This document shows positions 1 to 7,654 of a stretch of 18,966 nucleotides of DNA, in pieces. Source of the DNA: VRUG01 sp965372745 (GTDB taxonomy: Bacteria; Planctomycetota; Phycisphaerae; Sedimentisphaerales; Anaerobacaceae); contig CBDVDM010000033.1 of NCBI GenBank assembly GCA_965372745.1, positions 1 through 18,966 on the forward strand. Direction: 5' to 3'. The translations under genes and the position numbers were made by a program. Positions within the stretch are counted from its first letter, which is position 1; each line of letters begins with the position of its first letter. The notes under the pieces were generated by a model, which saw nothing but the letters and a program-made list of their open reading frames with translations, did no database searches and had not been told where the DNA came from.

Positions 1-1120
1 TTGTTATCATCGCCGGCATAAAACGCAGCACAGTCTCATTCGTACAGTTTATCCTGAGTCCTTTCTCAAGACACTTATTTACAATCTCGCCGCCGCTGCT
101 CTTGAGCTGAACCCCAATCATCAGTCCAATCCCGCGTACATGGTCGATAATATCATATTTATCTTTAAGCTGATTTAATTTTTCCTGTGCGTATTTTCCA
201 ATTGCAACAGCGTTCTCCAGAAGATTATCTTCTTCTATCGCCTCGATAACTGCAACCCCCGCAGCACACGCCAGGGAATTGCCGCCAAATGTCGATGCGT
301 GCTTGCCCGGCACTAATGACGCTGCGATTTCCTGCTTTGCCATCATCGCACCAATCGCGACACCGCCGCCCAATGCCTTGGCCATTGTGATAATATCAGG
401 GATAATGTCACTATGCTGATAGCCGAACCATTTGCCTGTCCTGCCGATACCCGTCTGCACCTCGTCAAGTATCATCACAGCCCCTTTTTCATCGCAAAGC
501 CGGCGTATCGCCGCAAGATATTCGGCGCTTGCTATATTTATCCCGCCTTCACCCTGTATAGGCTCGACCATTACCGCTGCGACCTCATCGTCGAAAGCAT
601 CTTCCAGCGCCTTCACATTGTCAAACGGCACGTACACAAATCCAGGCAATAGCGGTAAAAATCCCTCATGATATTTAGGCTGAGCCGTCGCTGTAACCGT
701 AGCGAATGTCCTTCCGTGAAAACTGCCCTGTGCTGTGATAAATTTATACTTACCTCTGGCAGTATACAGCCTTGCCAATTTCATCGCGGCCTCATTGGCC
801 TCTGCTCCGCTGTTACAGAAAAAACATTTTCCGCCGAACGCCCGCTCGCTCAAAAGCTTCGCCAGTTTGCCCTGGGCCTCTGAATAAAAGGTATTATCGA
901 TATGTAACAGTTCGCCGGCCTGTTTGCGTATCGCCTCAACTACGCTCGGATGGCAGTGACCCATTCCGCTTACCGCCCAGCCGGGAAACATATCGAGTAT
1001 CTTATTACCTTCCGCATCATAAAGATAACAGCCTTGGCCTTTCGTAATCACACGAGGCAAGCGCCCATAATTGGCTATCACATATTTATCAAACAGCTCT
1101 ATCGTCTCTTTTGTTGTCAT
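1..1120 (-). CDS. argD: Acetylornithine aminotransferase, 3' end cut by the window edge
   Basis: Class III PLP-dependent aminotransferase that makes N-acetylornithine from N-acetylglutamate semialdehyde and glutamate in arginine synthesis; cytoplasmic. The minus-strand frame opens with ATG at 1118-1120 (MTTKETIELFDKYVIANYGR) and stays open for 373 codons to the edge. Visible family motifs in order: the GWAVSGMGHCHP segment, CFFCNSGAEANEAAMKLAR (cofactor phosphate loop), MILDEVQTGIGRTGKW (Asp contacting the PLP ring), ITMAKALGGG with the Schiff-base lysine, and KHASTFGGNSLACAAG. The usual length is about 390-400 residues, so only the last 20-30 are missing. It lies 32 bp behind argB on the same strand, an evident operon. 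The Shine-Dalgarno is weak (GAG about 8 bases before the ATG), so translation may depend on coupling to argB. Paralogues acting on succinylornithine or GABA share the fold; the argB link makes ArgD much the best call. Confidence 0.95.
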   Translation of the reverse strand, partial: MTTKETIELFDKYVIANYGRLPRVITKGQGCYLYDAEGNKILDMFPGWAVSGMGHCHPSVVEAIRKQAGELLHIDNTFYSEAQGKLAKLLSERAFGGKCFFCNSGAEANEAAMKLARLYTARGKYKFITAQGSFHGRTFATVTATAQPKYHEGFLPLLPGFVYVPFDNVKALEDAFDDEVAAVMVEPIQGEGGINIASAEYLAAIRRLCDEKGAVMILDEVQTGIGRTGKWFGYQHSDIIPDIITMAKALGGGVAIGAMMAKQEIAASLVPGKHASTFGGNSLACAAGVAVIEAIEEDNLLENAVAIGKYAQEKLNQLKDKYDIIDHVRGIGLMIGVQLKSSGGEIVNKCLEKGLRINCTNETVLRFMPAMIT

Positions 1121-1152
1121 AACACTATCTCATAAAAATTTTTGTTTGTTCC

Positions 1153-2028
1153 TTATTTAACAATTTGTGTCCCGATACCTTTGTCAGTATATATTTCCAG
1201 CAGCAGCGAATGTGCGAACCTGCCGTCAATAATATGTGCCTTCTTTACTCCGCCGTCCAGCGCCGTTATACACGCCTCGATTTTCGGCAGCATAGCACCG
1301 CTTATCACACCTGATTTTATCATCTCTTTTATTTTATCCTCGTCCAGACTCGATACCCAGCTTTCCGGGTCGTCAACATCGCTGCGTACGCCGTGAGTGT
1401 CACTTACTATTACGAATTTTTCAGCATCAACCGTCGCCGCCACCATACCAGCTGCACTGTCTGCATTGACGTTTAACTTACCACCGTTTTTGCCTTGTGC
1501 TACAGAAGCAATCACTGGTATTGTTCCGTTATTGCAAAGCGTTTTTAAAATATGGCCGTTTACTTCTGCCGTCTGGCCGACAAGTCCGACGTCGAGCGTC
1601 CGGCCGTTTTCACCATCAAGCCTCAACGGCTCAGCAAACAATACACATGTACTCAAACTATGCAGTCCTGTCGGATAACAGCCAAGTTCTTTCAGCCTCT
1701 CACAAATTGGTATATTAATCTCATTTATCAAGGTATGCTCAGCAATCGCAAGCGTCCGCTCATCGGTATACCGCCTGCCGTGTACCCATTGAACCTCAAT
1801 GCCCGACTTTTCCATCGCACGTGTAATCGCCTTGCCGCCGCCGTGTACGATAATCGGACGAATACCAACCGTAGCCATAAACGCAACATCTGTCAGCATC
1901 TTCTTCTGTAAATCTGCATCGTCCAGAACGCTGCCGCCAAGCTTGACAACAATTATCCTGTTGCGAAACTTACCGATATATTCCATCGCCTCTATCAGAG
2001 CGCCAGCTTTTGCTATAGCCTCTTTCAC
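1153..2028 (-). CDS. argB: Acetylglutamate kinase
   Basis: Phosphorylates N-acetylglutamate with ATP, the second step of arginine synthesis; often the arginine-feedback-controlled step. Amino acid kinase fold: VVKLGGSVLDD near the N-terminus (ATP phosphate loop), IIVHGGGKAITRAM (substrate loop), NVNADSAAGMVAA, and SGVISGAMLPKIEACITALD near the C-terminus. The start chosen is GTG at 2026-2028 (VKEAIAKAGALIEAMEYIG), giving 291 residues. It has AGGGG at 2037-2041 with 8 bases of spacing and matches the family's usual N-terminus. A longer frame from TTG at 2058 is rejected because that codon lies inside the likely -10 box. The N-terminal helix before the kinase core is the feature seen in arginine-sensitive, hexameric forms, so feedback inhibition is plausible. 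argD follows after 32 bp. Confidence 0.95.
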   Translation of the reverse strand: MKEAIAKAGALIEAMEYIGKFRNRIIVVKLGGSVLDDADLQKKMLTDVAFMATVGIRPIIVHGGGKAITRAMEKSGIEVQWVHGRRYTDERTLAIAEHTLINEINIPICERLKELGCYPTGLHSLSTCVLFAEPLRLDGENGRTLDVGLVGQTAEVNGHILKTLCNNGTIPVIASVAQGKNGGKLNVNADSAAGMVAATVDAEKFVIVSDTHGVRSDVDDPESWVSSLDEDKIKEMIKSGVISGAMLPKIEACITALDGGVKKAHIIDGRFAHSLLLEIYTDKGIGTQIVK

Positions 2029-2057
2029 TTGCAGTACCCCTGAAAAACAAACCGGCA

Positions 2058-2086
2058 AGTCTATTACCGCAACCCCTGTTAGTCAA
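2058..2086 (-). promoter_or_regulatory. Likely sigma-70 promoter of argBD
   Basis: On the minus strand TTGACT (2081-2086), 17 bases, then TAGACT (2058-2063): 5/6 and 4/6 matches to consensus. The predicted transcript begins near 2051, leaving a leader of about 23 bases that contains the AGGGG ribosome site of argB. Found by eye, not by a scoring program. Confidence 0.6.
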
Positions 2087-2094
2087 TCAAAATC

Positions 2095-2115
2095 CCTTTA
2101 AACCCACATTAAAGG
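2095..2115. repeat. 7-bp inverted repeat just upstream of the argB -35 box
   Basis: CCTTTAA (2095-2101), 7-base spacer, TTAAAGG (2109-2115). It ends 9 bases upstream of the argB -35 box, so it could be an operator. It also lies 45-65 bases downstream of the lipoprotein stop, and on the minus strand it is followed by GATTTTGATT, so a weak terminator is the alternative. It does not match the ArgR box. Confidence 0.45.
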
Positions 2116-2159
2116 CCTAAATCAAAAGCTTTTAAACAGGATTTTGCCGGTGGAGTGAA

Positions 2160-2873
2160 TTAATTGTCCGATGTCGTTTCAGCCATAACCATAAGGTTCT
2201 TCTCGCCCATCTTATTTCCGTTAAGATAAAGCTCGACCTTCCATTTTCCGGGCTTGTCAAGATATTTGTTTATAGTGTAGAAATGCCGTGTGTTGCACGT
2301 TGTGGTTTCCGGCGTAAAGACCCGTGGTATTTCGCGCAAAAGCTTTCCTTCGCTGTCATAGAGCTTGACTGTCACATTATGCTCTTTAACTGTAAGTATC
2401 CACTTGCTGAATATCCAGAAATGTTTTTTCTCGAGAAAAAATACTCTAAAATCGTCTAACGGTAAGCCCTCTCTGTCAATTTCACTTGCAAACACAATCC
2501 CTGACAGCTCACATTTCACTTCATCTTCCAGTTTTGATTTCAAGTTTATCTTTAAATCTTCGATTGTTGTCTTTAAACTGCCGTTTTCTTCCTCAAGTTT
2601 TGCAAGTTTATCTTTGAGTGTATTATATAACTGAGTTGTTTCACTTAAGTTTTCTTTCGTATTCTTAAGAGATGCCGACAGACTTTCGATTTCCTGCTTA
2701 AGTGTATCCCGCTGCTTGTTGGTTTCTGCTAACGTATCTTCCACATCGGACAATTCAAATTTTATCTCTGCCAGCTTCTCCAATGCCTTTTCCTTCTCCG
2801 GGTCCTTACAGCCGGTTAATACCAGACAGCAAAGTGCAAGCAAAGCCAGTAGAATTGTTCTCCTCTTTTCCAT
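2160..2873 (-). CDS. Coiled-coil lipoprotein of unknown function
   Basis: Not recognised as a named family. The product (237 residues) has a lipoprotein signal: basic MEKRR, a hydrophobic run, then the lipobox LTGC with Cys22 as the lipidated residue, so it should be membrane-anchored and face outward. Residues about 25-117 are a heptad-rich coiled coil (ELSDVEDTLAETNKQRDTLK and following). Residues about 120-237 form a compact, probably beta-rich domain ending PGKWKVELYLNGNKMGEKN, a pattern seen in macroglobulin/Ig-like extracellular modules. Start: the ATG at 2871-2873 is chosen over the ATG at 2880-2882, because AAGGA abuts the upstream ATG but is 9 bases from this one. It has its own promoter at 2910-2938. 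The argBD promoter lies in the gap behind it, so it is probably a separate unit from arginine synthesis. A role as an envelope spacer or tether is inference only. Confidence 0.8.
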   Translation of the reverse strand: MEKRRTILLALLALCCLVLTGCKDPEKEKALEKLAEIKFELSDVEDTLAETNKQRDTLKQEIESLSASLKNTKENLSETTQLYNTLKDKLAKLEEENGSLKTTIEDLKINLKSKLEDEVKCELSGIVFASEIDREGLPLDDFRVFFLEKKHFWIFSKWILTVKEHNVTVKLYDSEGKLLREIPRVFTPETTTCNTRHFYTINKYLDKPGKWKVELYLNGNKMGEKNLMVMAETTSDN

Positions 2874-2909
2874 TTTTGCCATTCCTTAAATGTACAGCAA
2901 TTGTGGGGA

Positions 2910-2938
2910 ATTATAAGCATTTTTTACCAGTTAAGCAA
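2910..2938 (-). promoter_or_regulatory. Likely promoter of the lipoprotein gene
   Basis: On the minus strand TTGCTT (2933-2938), 17 bases, perfect TATAAT (2910-2915). The predicted start is near 2903, about 30 bases before the chosen ATG. The spacer and -35 overlap the left arm of the 2924-2999 inverted repeat. Confidence 0.6.
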
Positions 2939-2999
2939 ACAAAAAAGAACATACACACACTTGTCGAAGTGTAAACCGCATCGCAATACTAACTGGTAA
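2924..2999. repeat. 76-bp element with perfect 10-bp terminal inverted repeats and a near-central hairpin
   Basis: TTACCAGTTA (2924-2933) and its exact reverse complement TAACTGGTAA (2990-2999) enclose 56 bases. Near the centre lies a second dyad, ACACTT-GTCG-AAGTGT (2957-2972). The left arm overlaps the lipoprotein promoter. It could be a two-site operator with looping or a tiny non-autonomous element; no target-site duplication is obvious. Confidence 0.6.
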
Positions 3000-3050
3000 C
3001 GAACGAAAAGCAAAAACACAGTCATAGAGACGGCAATGCTTGGCGCAAGT

Positions 3051-3085
3051 AAAAAAAGCCTCTCGCATTTTAGCAAAAGGCTTTT
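3051..3085 (-). terminator. Intrinsic terminator of the PEP-CTERM gene
   Basis: Read on the minus strand: AAAAGCCTTTTGC, loop TAAAAT, GCGAGAGGCTTTT (13 pairs counting two G-T wobbles), running into an unbroken T tract (plus-strand A's 3051-3057). It lies about 30 bases past the stop at 3116. Confidence 0.85.
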
Positions 3086-3115
3086 AAATTACGTTTAATA
3101 TTCAGGCAATCATGC

Positions 3116-3772
3116 TTATTTGCGACGACGAAGGAACAGCCCACCAAGACCTAATAGCGCGATAGTCATCGGCTCAGGTATAGGTATAAAAGCCACGTTA
3201 TCAAAGCCATAAGCGCACCCAACGTTTTCATAGAGGGGGTCGTCAGTGCTTACAACGAGTTTCACTCCAAGTTGGGTAGTTCCGGCAGGCATGAGCCAAC
3301 TCATCCAGTAATTACCCCATGTATCAGTTACGCCGGTAATTTTTTCTTCCTTATATCCTAACCCCTCGCCACCGGAACCAAAAGCTTCTAATCTGAATGC
3401 AGCAAAGTCAGCGGCTGCTCCGCCTGGTGTAAGGTCAATAACGTAGGCTGATATTGCGAGCAGCGCGCCTTCGAAGACAGCGACTTTTTGGTTATTCCAA
3501 ATAAAAGAAAAGCCACCAAACGCCTGGTCTGGATATACTCCCAGTTCTACACCGCGGCCTGGATTTCCAGCTATGTCAGCCAGGTAACCTGTTGGTGTTC
3601 CGCCCCCGTCGCACTGCCAGGTACCCCAACCAACAGGTACGCTTACGGGCAGCGGTTCTGAACCCCAGAACTGATCTTCCCAGCCGCCCTCAAAATCGGG
3701 ATTATCGAGAATCATGGCATGGGCTGTCCCTGCAAAAGCAAGAACTAACAAAACTAATAACAACTTCTTCAT
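3116..3772 (-). CDS. Exported PEP-CTERM sorting-domain protein
   Basis: Secreted or surface protein (218 residues) of unknown specific role. It starts with a signal peptide, MKKLLLVLLVLAFAGTAHA, and ends with the exosortase recognition tail IPEPMTIALLGLGG-LFLRRRK: Pro-Glu-Pro, a short hydrophobic helix and a basic end. The middle (MILDNPDFEGGWED..., then W-rich and G-rich beta-type sequence, ending in GFDNVAFIPI) looks like a jelly-roll or carbohydrate-binding-like module common in planctomycete PEP-CTERM proteins. Start: ATG at 3770-3772 follows GGAGG with 8 bases of spacing. A frame 17 codons longer exists, but its extra residues are polar and would spoil the signal peptide. The exosortase is not in this window. 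Transcription seems to end at the hairpin at 3051-3085; a candidate promoter lies at 3997-4025. Confidence 0.9.
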   Translation of the reverse strand: MKKLLLVLLVLAFAGTAHAMILDNPDFEGGWEDQFWGSEPLPVSVPVGWGTWQCDGGGTPTGYLADIAGNPGRGVELGVYPDQAFGGFSFIWNNQKVAVFEGALLAISAYVIDLTPGGAAADFAAFRLEAFGSGGEGLGYKEEKITGVTDTWGNYWMSWLMPAGTTQLGVKLVVSTDDPLYENVGCAYGFDNVAFIPIPEPMTIALLGLGGLFLRRRK

Positions 3773-3941
3773 TTTCTTCTCCTCCAAAAAGAAATCTTTC
3801 AACAAAATTTCGTCTGCCCGCATTTAAGTAACATTTTTCGAACTCTTGCCATTACTTATACACTCCTTCACAGGCCTGAAAAGTATGTCTACGCAATATT
3901 ATTTGCTACACGACAGAAATAAGGCTAAAGTGGATAGAAAC

Positions 3942-3953
3942 GTTTTCGAAAAC
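3942..3953. repeat. 12-bp perfect palindrome in the gap before the PEP-CTERM gene
   Basis: GTTTTCGAAAAC, self-complementary with no spacer. It lies about 45 bases downstream of the candidate promoter at 3997-4025, a plausible operator position. The rest of 3773-4118 shows no gene. Confidence 0.4.
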
Positions 3954-3996
3954 CTCCTCCTCAGAAGGGTACTTCATAAGATTTGCACTACAAGTA

Positions 3997-4025
3997 ATCC
4001 TAAACTCTTATTACAAAAAAGTCAA
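3997..4025 (-). promoter_or_regulatory. Candidate promoter of the PEP-CTERM gene with a long leader
   Basis: On the minus strand TTGACT (4020-4025), 17 bases, TAGGAT (3997-4002): 5/6 and 4/6 matches. The implied 5' leader to the ATG at 3772 is about 220 bases, unusually long. No known riboswitch fold was recognised in it. Confidence 0.45.
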
Positions 4026-4118
4026 GCTTTTTATCTTTCAATTTGTTATTACATCTCGTCTCTAAAAGCCGATGTTTTTTCAGAACCTATAAATATTCAA
4101 CCTCTTAACGAAAGGAAC

Positions 4119-6359
4119 TTATTCACAAGGCAGGTAAATTGTCACCGTTGTCCCTTTGTCAGGCTCACTTGCTGTTTCGAGTCTGCCTTTGTTTAATTGT
4201 ATAACCCGATTCGCATACGCCAGCCCCATCCCGCGCTGCCTGCCTGCCTGCTTGGACGAGAAGAACGGATATGCAGCTTTGCTGAGTGTCTCCGAATCCA
4301 TCCCACAGCCGAAATCTGTTATCGATAATTTAACAAATCCGCCTGCTCTTTCGGCATTTACTTCTATCACCCCCGACTTATCAGGATATGCCTCAAGACA
4401 ATTCACTAATATATTTGCTATCGCTGATACTACCTGTCCCGAATCAACAAAAACCTTATCAGCCTCATCAGCAACTTTAAGTTGTACATCAACCTTTTCG
4501 ACCTTACTCTTTAACGCTGCCAACTCCGATGCCTCATCGACAATCTGACTTAAATCTGTCGCCGCCGCCTTCGCCGCCGCAGGCTCTGCAAAACTCATCA
4601 ATCCGTCGATTATAGAAGCCAGCTCCTTCGTATTTTCCCGAATCTGATACAGTATTTTTTTCTTTTCTTCCTCGGTTTCACTTTGAGCTAAAAGCTGTGC
4701 TCGTCCCGCTATCACACTCAGCGGGTTATTCAATTCGTGTGCTGCGCCAGCTGCCATCTCTGCCAACGCCTCTAACAAATTTCCTTTAGTCTCTTTAGCT
4801 TTCACTTCTTCGCCGGCAGCTTCTTCACGATTCGTTTCCGGCCTGCTTATCAAGCGGACGAATTGCTCGGCAAACCCTTGATGTATGCCTGAAGCTAACG
4901 CAATTCCCAGTATGCCTCCTGCCGCTGTCGCCGCTGACTTAATGCTTTCTTCCGGTAACTCCATATCCGCCGGACAGCGAAGCTCGAACAATATCCCGCC
5001 TATGTGTTTGCTGCCGCAATACAGCGGTACAAGCTTAGCTGCTCTCAAATTGAACTCAATCCCGACCTGCTCCAAAAGCCAGTCCATTGAATCGGCTGCA
5101 TTGATAGTCCCATTTTCTTTGAGTTTCCACATAGCCCTGTCTTCATCAGCTGGGCCTTCTATAATAACGCTTTTTATCTCAGCCTGATTTTCTGCGACCA
5201 CCACATTAAAACTCTTTTCTTCTTTGCTGTTCTTCAAATACAGGCAAAGCGGACCGGTTTGATAAAATCTTTGCCAGCTAACCGCCAGTTTTTCTGCTAT
5301 ATCGAACGCCTCATCAGTTGAATCTATACTCGAGATAAATTCGGTCACAAACACAAAGTGGCTTGCCTGTTTTTGCAATTGTCGTCTCTGTTCCAAAAGG
5401 CTCGCTCGCTCTTTTGCTAATTGGCCTGCTACCTCCCCGACCACATCACAATAAACACTGTCAGGCCTTGCCAAATCCATACCCAAAACTCTGCACTTTT
5501 CACGAACCTGCGTATCAAGCTGTTCAAAAATCTCCTCTATTTGCTCCTGCTCTATTGCGAGTGAGCTCATGACCGCTGTCGGTAATTCAGCTTTGTCATA
5601 ACTGCCGGACGCCCCTATATCTCTGCTGCGCACAACACAATCGGCTAATTGAACTATCGATGCTATCCGTGCCTTTTTAATGTTCCTGCCGATTACCTCT
5701 GTGTCACTGTGGTGAAGCCATATCGCAAGTACGAGCGATTCCGGCAGGTGCCATCTCTCGGCTAACTTCCTGCCGATAGCCGCATGGTCCGCCCCAAGGT
5801 ATTTGAACTCGATATCGCAGATACTAACACCCTTGTTTTTTGCCTCCTCAACAAGACGTGCGAAACTTTTGGGCATTAGCTTTTCGATTGCTAACTTACC
5901 TATATCGTGCAGCAGGCCTGCGGTGTAAGCCAATTCAGGATTAACCTGCTGGTTTGATTTCTCTGCTATTATTTTAGCACAACACGCCACCGCTAAATTA
6001 TGCCTTGCAAGTTCTTGTTTAGGTAAAACCACATCCCTCTCACAGCCTGAACCCGAAAGCACCTTAACTGAAAGCAGGCCTTTGTATATCACCTGGCTGT
6101 CGAGCTGCTCAAGTACATGCTCGAAGGAAAAATCTTCTTCCGAAATATTTATACCTTCATCATAAGCAATCGAGAGTATTTTTGCTGTAAGTGCTGCATC
6201 CGAATTTATCAATGCCGACAAATCCGAGGCTGTACAATCTCTGCTGCCGAGCCTGGAAAATAATTGTGATGCCACACATGGCATGGTGCATACTGATTCG
6301 AGGCGGCGTATCGAAAGCTCTATTTGGTGAAAATTTGATATATCCGTATTTTCCGGCAT
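4119..6359 (-). CDS. Soluble HDOD-domain sensor histidine kinase
   Basis: 746-residue cytoplasmic signalling protein with no membrane segment. Order of parts: HDOD-type domain at about 10-240, including a retained HD pair at His151-Asp152 (GLLHDIGKLAIEK) and WLHHSD near 215; a coiled linker at about 310-335; a GAF-like region at about 340-490; a dimerisation/phosphoacceptor helix with H-box AAHELNNPLSVI (His541); and a C-terminal ATPase with N-box NILVNCLEAY (about 649-658), G1 DFGCGM (682-687), F-box PFFSSK and G2 GMGLAY. It should autophosphorylate His541 and pass phosphate to the receiver encoded just upstream (6453-7028), 93 bp away in the same direction. Start: ATG at 6357-6359 is preceded by an in-frame stop, so nothing longer is possible. 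The good ribosome site AGGAGGG is about 15 bases away, farther than usual. Ligand and target genes are unknown. Confidence 0.9.
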   Translation of the reverse strand: MPENTDISNFHQIELSIRRLESVCTMPCVASQLFSRLGSRDCTASDLSALINSDAALTAKILSIAYDEGINISEEDFSFEHVLEQLDSQVIYKGLLSVKVLSGSGCERDVVLPKQELARHNLAVACCAKIIAEKSNQQVNPELAYTAGLLHDIGKLAIEKLMPKSFARLVEEAKNKGVSICDIEFKYLGADHAAIGRKLAERWHLPESLVLAIWLHHSDTEVIGRNIKKARIASIVQLADCVVRSRDIGASGSYDKAELPTAVMSSLAIEQEQIEEIFEQLDTQVREKCRVLGMDLARPDSVYCDVVGEVAGQLAKERASLLEQRRQLQKQASHFVFVTEFISSIDSTDEAFDIAEKLAVSWQRFYQTGPLCLYLKNSKEEKSFNVVVAENQAEIKSVIIEGPADEDRAMWKLKENGTINAADSMDWLLEQVGIEFNLRAAKLVPLYCGSKHIGGILFELRCPADMELPEESIKSAATAAGGILGIALASGIHQGFAEQFVRLISRPETNREEAAGEEVKAKETKGNLLEALAEMAAGAAHELNNPLSVIAGRAQLLAQSETEEEKKKILYQIRENTKELASIIDGLMSFAEPAAAKAAATDLSQIVDEASELAALKSKVEKVDVQLKVADEADKVFVDSGQVVSAIANILVNCLEAYPDKSGVIEVNAERAGGFVKLSITDFGCGMDSETLSKAAYPFFSSKQAGRQRGMGLAYANRVIQLNKGRLETASEPDKGTTVTIYLPCE

Positions 6360-6396
6360 TTAATTATACTTCTACCCTCCTGGTATCTATGAGCCG

Positions 6397-6425
6397 TCAG
6401 ATGTTTTCTGGCCTTCGACATCTGA
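6397..6425. repeat. 8-bp inverted repeat between regulator and kinase genes
   Basis: TCAGATGT (6397-6404), 13 bases, ACATCTGA (6418-6425). Neither strand has a T tract after it, so it is not an intrinsic terminator. In the mRNA it would form a hairpin between the two genes, which could set the ratio of regulator to kinase. Confidence 0.5.
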
Positions 6426-6452
6426 GATAACCGGCATTGAAGTTTGTCTGTT

Positions 6453-7028
6453 TTATTTCATCTTTAATACTGTGGCGATTTTGTCGGTAAGCTCTACGAT
6501 ATCAAATGGCTTTTTGATAAAATCTTCTGCCCCTGTTTTCAAGAGCCGCTCGATTTCATCCTGTTTGATTACACCGCTTACTATTATTATCCTGATATCT
6601 TCGAACTTCGGATTCATCCGGATAGTATGACAGACCACATCACCGTTGACATCAGGAAGCATATAGTCAAGCAGTATCAGGTCAGGCCTGAATTGCTCTG
6701 TCGATATCCCAGCCTCATAGCCGCTCGACGCCGTCTTTACCTCAAATCTGCCGTCGCGAACCAGAACATCTGCTATAAGCTCAACTATCTCCTGGTCATC
6801 ATCTACTATCAGCACCTTTTTCTTACCAGAGTCCAGGTTATCGAGAGGAATATTGTTTTCTTTCATGAACTTAATCAGACTTGTGCGTGGTATCCTCCTG
6901 AATTTAGAACCCGGTACTCTAAACCCCTCCAGCTTGCCTGCGTCAAAGCACCTGATTATCGTCTGTTGACTTACCTTGCAAATTTCCGCTGCCTTGCCTG
7001 TCGTGAATAAATCTTTCATCTTGTCCAT
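6453..7028 (-). CDS. Response regulator with N-terminal excisionase-type HTH and C-terminal receiver
   Basis: 191-residue regulator in reversed order compared with most response regulators. Residues about 5-55 are a MerR/excisionase-like helix-turn-helix (TTGKAAEICKVSQQTIIRCF, then GKLEGFRVPGSKFRRIP wing, LIKFMKEN). Residues about 70-190 are a CheY-like receiver with VLIVDDDQE acidic pocket, phosphoacceptor Asp121 in LLDYMLPD, the switch Ser in IVSGV and the conserved Lys in FIKKPF. It is the likely partner of the HDOD kinase that follows. Start: ATG at 7026-7028 is preferred, with GAGAG 5 bases ahead and a promoter upstream; ATG at 7019 (MKDLF) and TTG at 7055 are alternatives. DNA binding by such a short HTH usually needs dimers or an inverted site; a dyad at 7139-7156 is a candidate. 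Confidence 0.9.
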   Translation of the reverse strand: MDKMKDLFTTGKAAEICKVSQQTIIRCFDAGKLEGFRVPGSKFRRIPRTSLIKFMKENNIPLDNLDSGKKKVLIVDDDQEIVELIADVLVRDGRFEVKTASSGYEAGISTEQFRPDLILLDYMLPDVNGDVVCHTIRMNPKFEDIRIIIVSGVIKQDEIERLLKTGAEDFIKKPFDIVELTDKIATVLKMK

Positions 7029-7088
7029 ACCTGCTCTCTTTAACAGAAATTTCAATGCAAGACTGCCCTAACCTACCCGTTTATCCTA

Positions 7089-7118
7089 AGTTTAACCCCT
7101 GAAACTGTTATTTGTCAA
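7089..7118 (-). promoter_or_regulatory. Promoter of the response regulator-kinase operon
   Basis: On the minus strand a perfect TTGACA (7113-7118), 18 bases, TAAACT (7089-7094; 4/6). The predicted start is near 7081, giving a leader of about 50 bases before the ATG at 7028. Confidence 0.65.
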
Positions 7119-7138
7119 GTAAAAAATCCTGATTACCT

Positions 7139-7156
7139 GTTTTTAGTTCTAAAAAC
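7139..7156. repeat. 18-bp dyad upstream of the regulator promoter
   Basis: GTTTTTAG, TT, CTAAAAAC: perfect 8-bp arms. It begins 20 bases upstream of the -35 box, a normal position for an activator site, so it could be the regulator's own binding site. The rest of 7157-7264 holds no gene; ACCGCAT at 7155-7161 recurs inverted (ATGCGGT) at 7257-7263. Confidence 0.45.
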
Positions 7157-7264
7157 CGCATTTTTATCACACCTTGCCCGTTTTGCTATTGCTGATTTTA
7201 GCTCTGCGGGAGGATTCATCGTCTTCTATAGTGTTTGGCCGAAGTCCTCAGGATAAATGCGGTC

Positions 7265-7286
7265 AAAACAGGTCTGTGAAACCTGC
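7265..7286 (-). terminator. Weak candidate terminator of the cupin gene
   Basis: On the minus strand CAGGT, 7-base loop, ACCTG, then TTTT. The stem has only 5-6 pairs. It sits about 60 bases past the cupin stop and before the regulator promoter. Confidence 0.35.
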
Positions 7287-7345
7287 GACTGGGCGGGCGC
7301 GGGTATCTGTGGTAAATTCTTTGCCTTTAGCTCTCACGTTCTGTT

Positions 7346-7618
7346 CTAACTAAAATTATAGTGCTTTCTGACAGGTTTGGTTATTCGCCATGTGCATTCC
7401 AGCCCCTCCGGAAACACCACCATATCACCTGCTGCGAATGTCACCTCCGTCTCAGCGTCACTGACTGTCACCTGCCCCTCTAAAATCAGGCACGTCTCGG
7501 TCTCCGTATACGTCCAGTCGAATGTGCTTGCCTCTTTACTCCAGATAGGCCAGCTCTTACACTTTGCCTGCTCTGCCTCCGAAGGCTTTTTAACTTTAAC
7601 ATCTTTTACCGTTGGCAT
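7346..7618 (-). CDS. Small single-domain cupin (Cupin_3/DUF861 type)
   Basis: 90-residue RmlC-like cupin. The core reads WTYTETETCLILEGQVTV, then FAAGDMVVFPEGLECTWRI and VRKHYNF, the usual signature of the Cupin_3/DUF861 group related to ureidoglycine aminohydrolase. Family members are beta-barrels. The metal-binding His residues of classic cupins are largely replaced here (Glu and Cys in the first motif), so an enzymatic role is doubtful and small-ligand binding is as likely. Start: ATG at 7616-7618 with AAGGAAG 5 bases upstream. It is divergent from the HD hydrolase gene across a 102-bp gap with a TATAAT box at 7655-7660. No substrate can be named. Confidence 0.88.
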   Translation of the reverse strand: MPTVKDVKVKKPSEAEQAKCKSWPIWSKEASTFDWTYTETETCLILEGQVTVSDAETEVTFAAGDMVVFPEGLECTWRITKPVRKHYNFS

Positions 7619-7654
7619 AATAACTTCCTTTCTTTTTTTTCAATCTCTCTCGAA

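Noticed and set aside
2029..2058. Longer argB from TTG at 2058
   Set aside because: The TTG lies inside the likely -10 box, and GTG 2028 has AGGGG at 8 bases.
3906..3977. 23-codon minus-strand frame (MKYPSEEEVFENV) in the PEP-CTERM leader
   Set aside because: No Shine-Dalgarno and no meaningful codon bias; kept only as a possibility.
4014..4031. AAAAAG/CTTTTT hairpin as kinase terminator
   Set aside because: Almost all A-T pairs with a short stem; the same bases make a better minus-strand -35 region.
3846..4196. 116-codon plus-strand frame before and into the kinase gene's 3' end
   Set aside because: No ribosome site, no recognisable motifs, and it overlaps the real kinase gene on the other strand.
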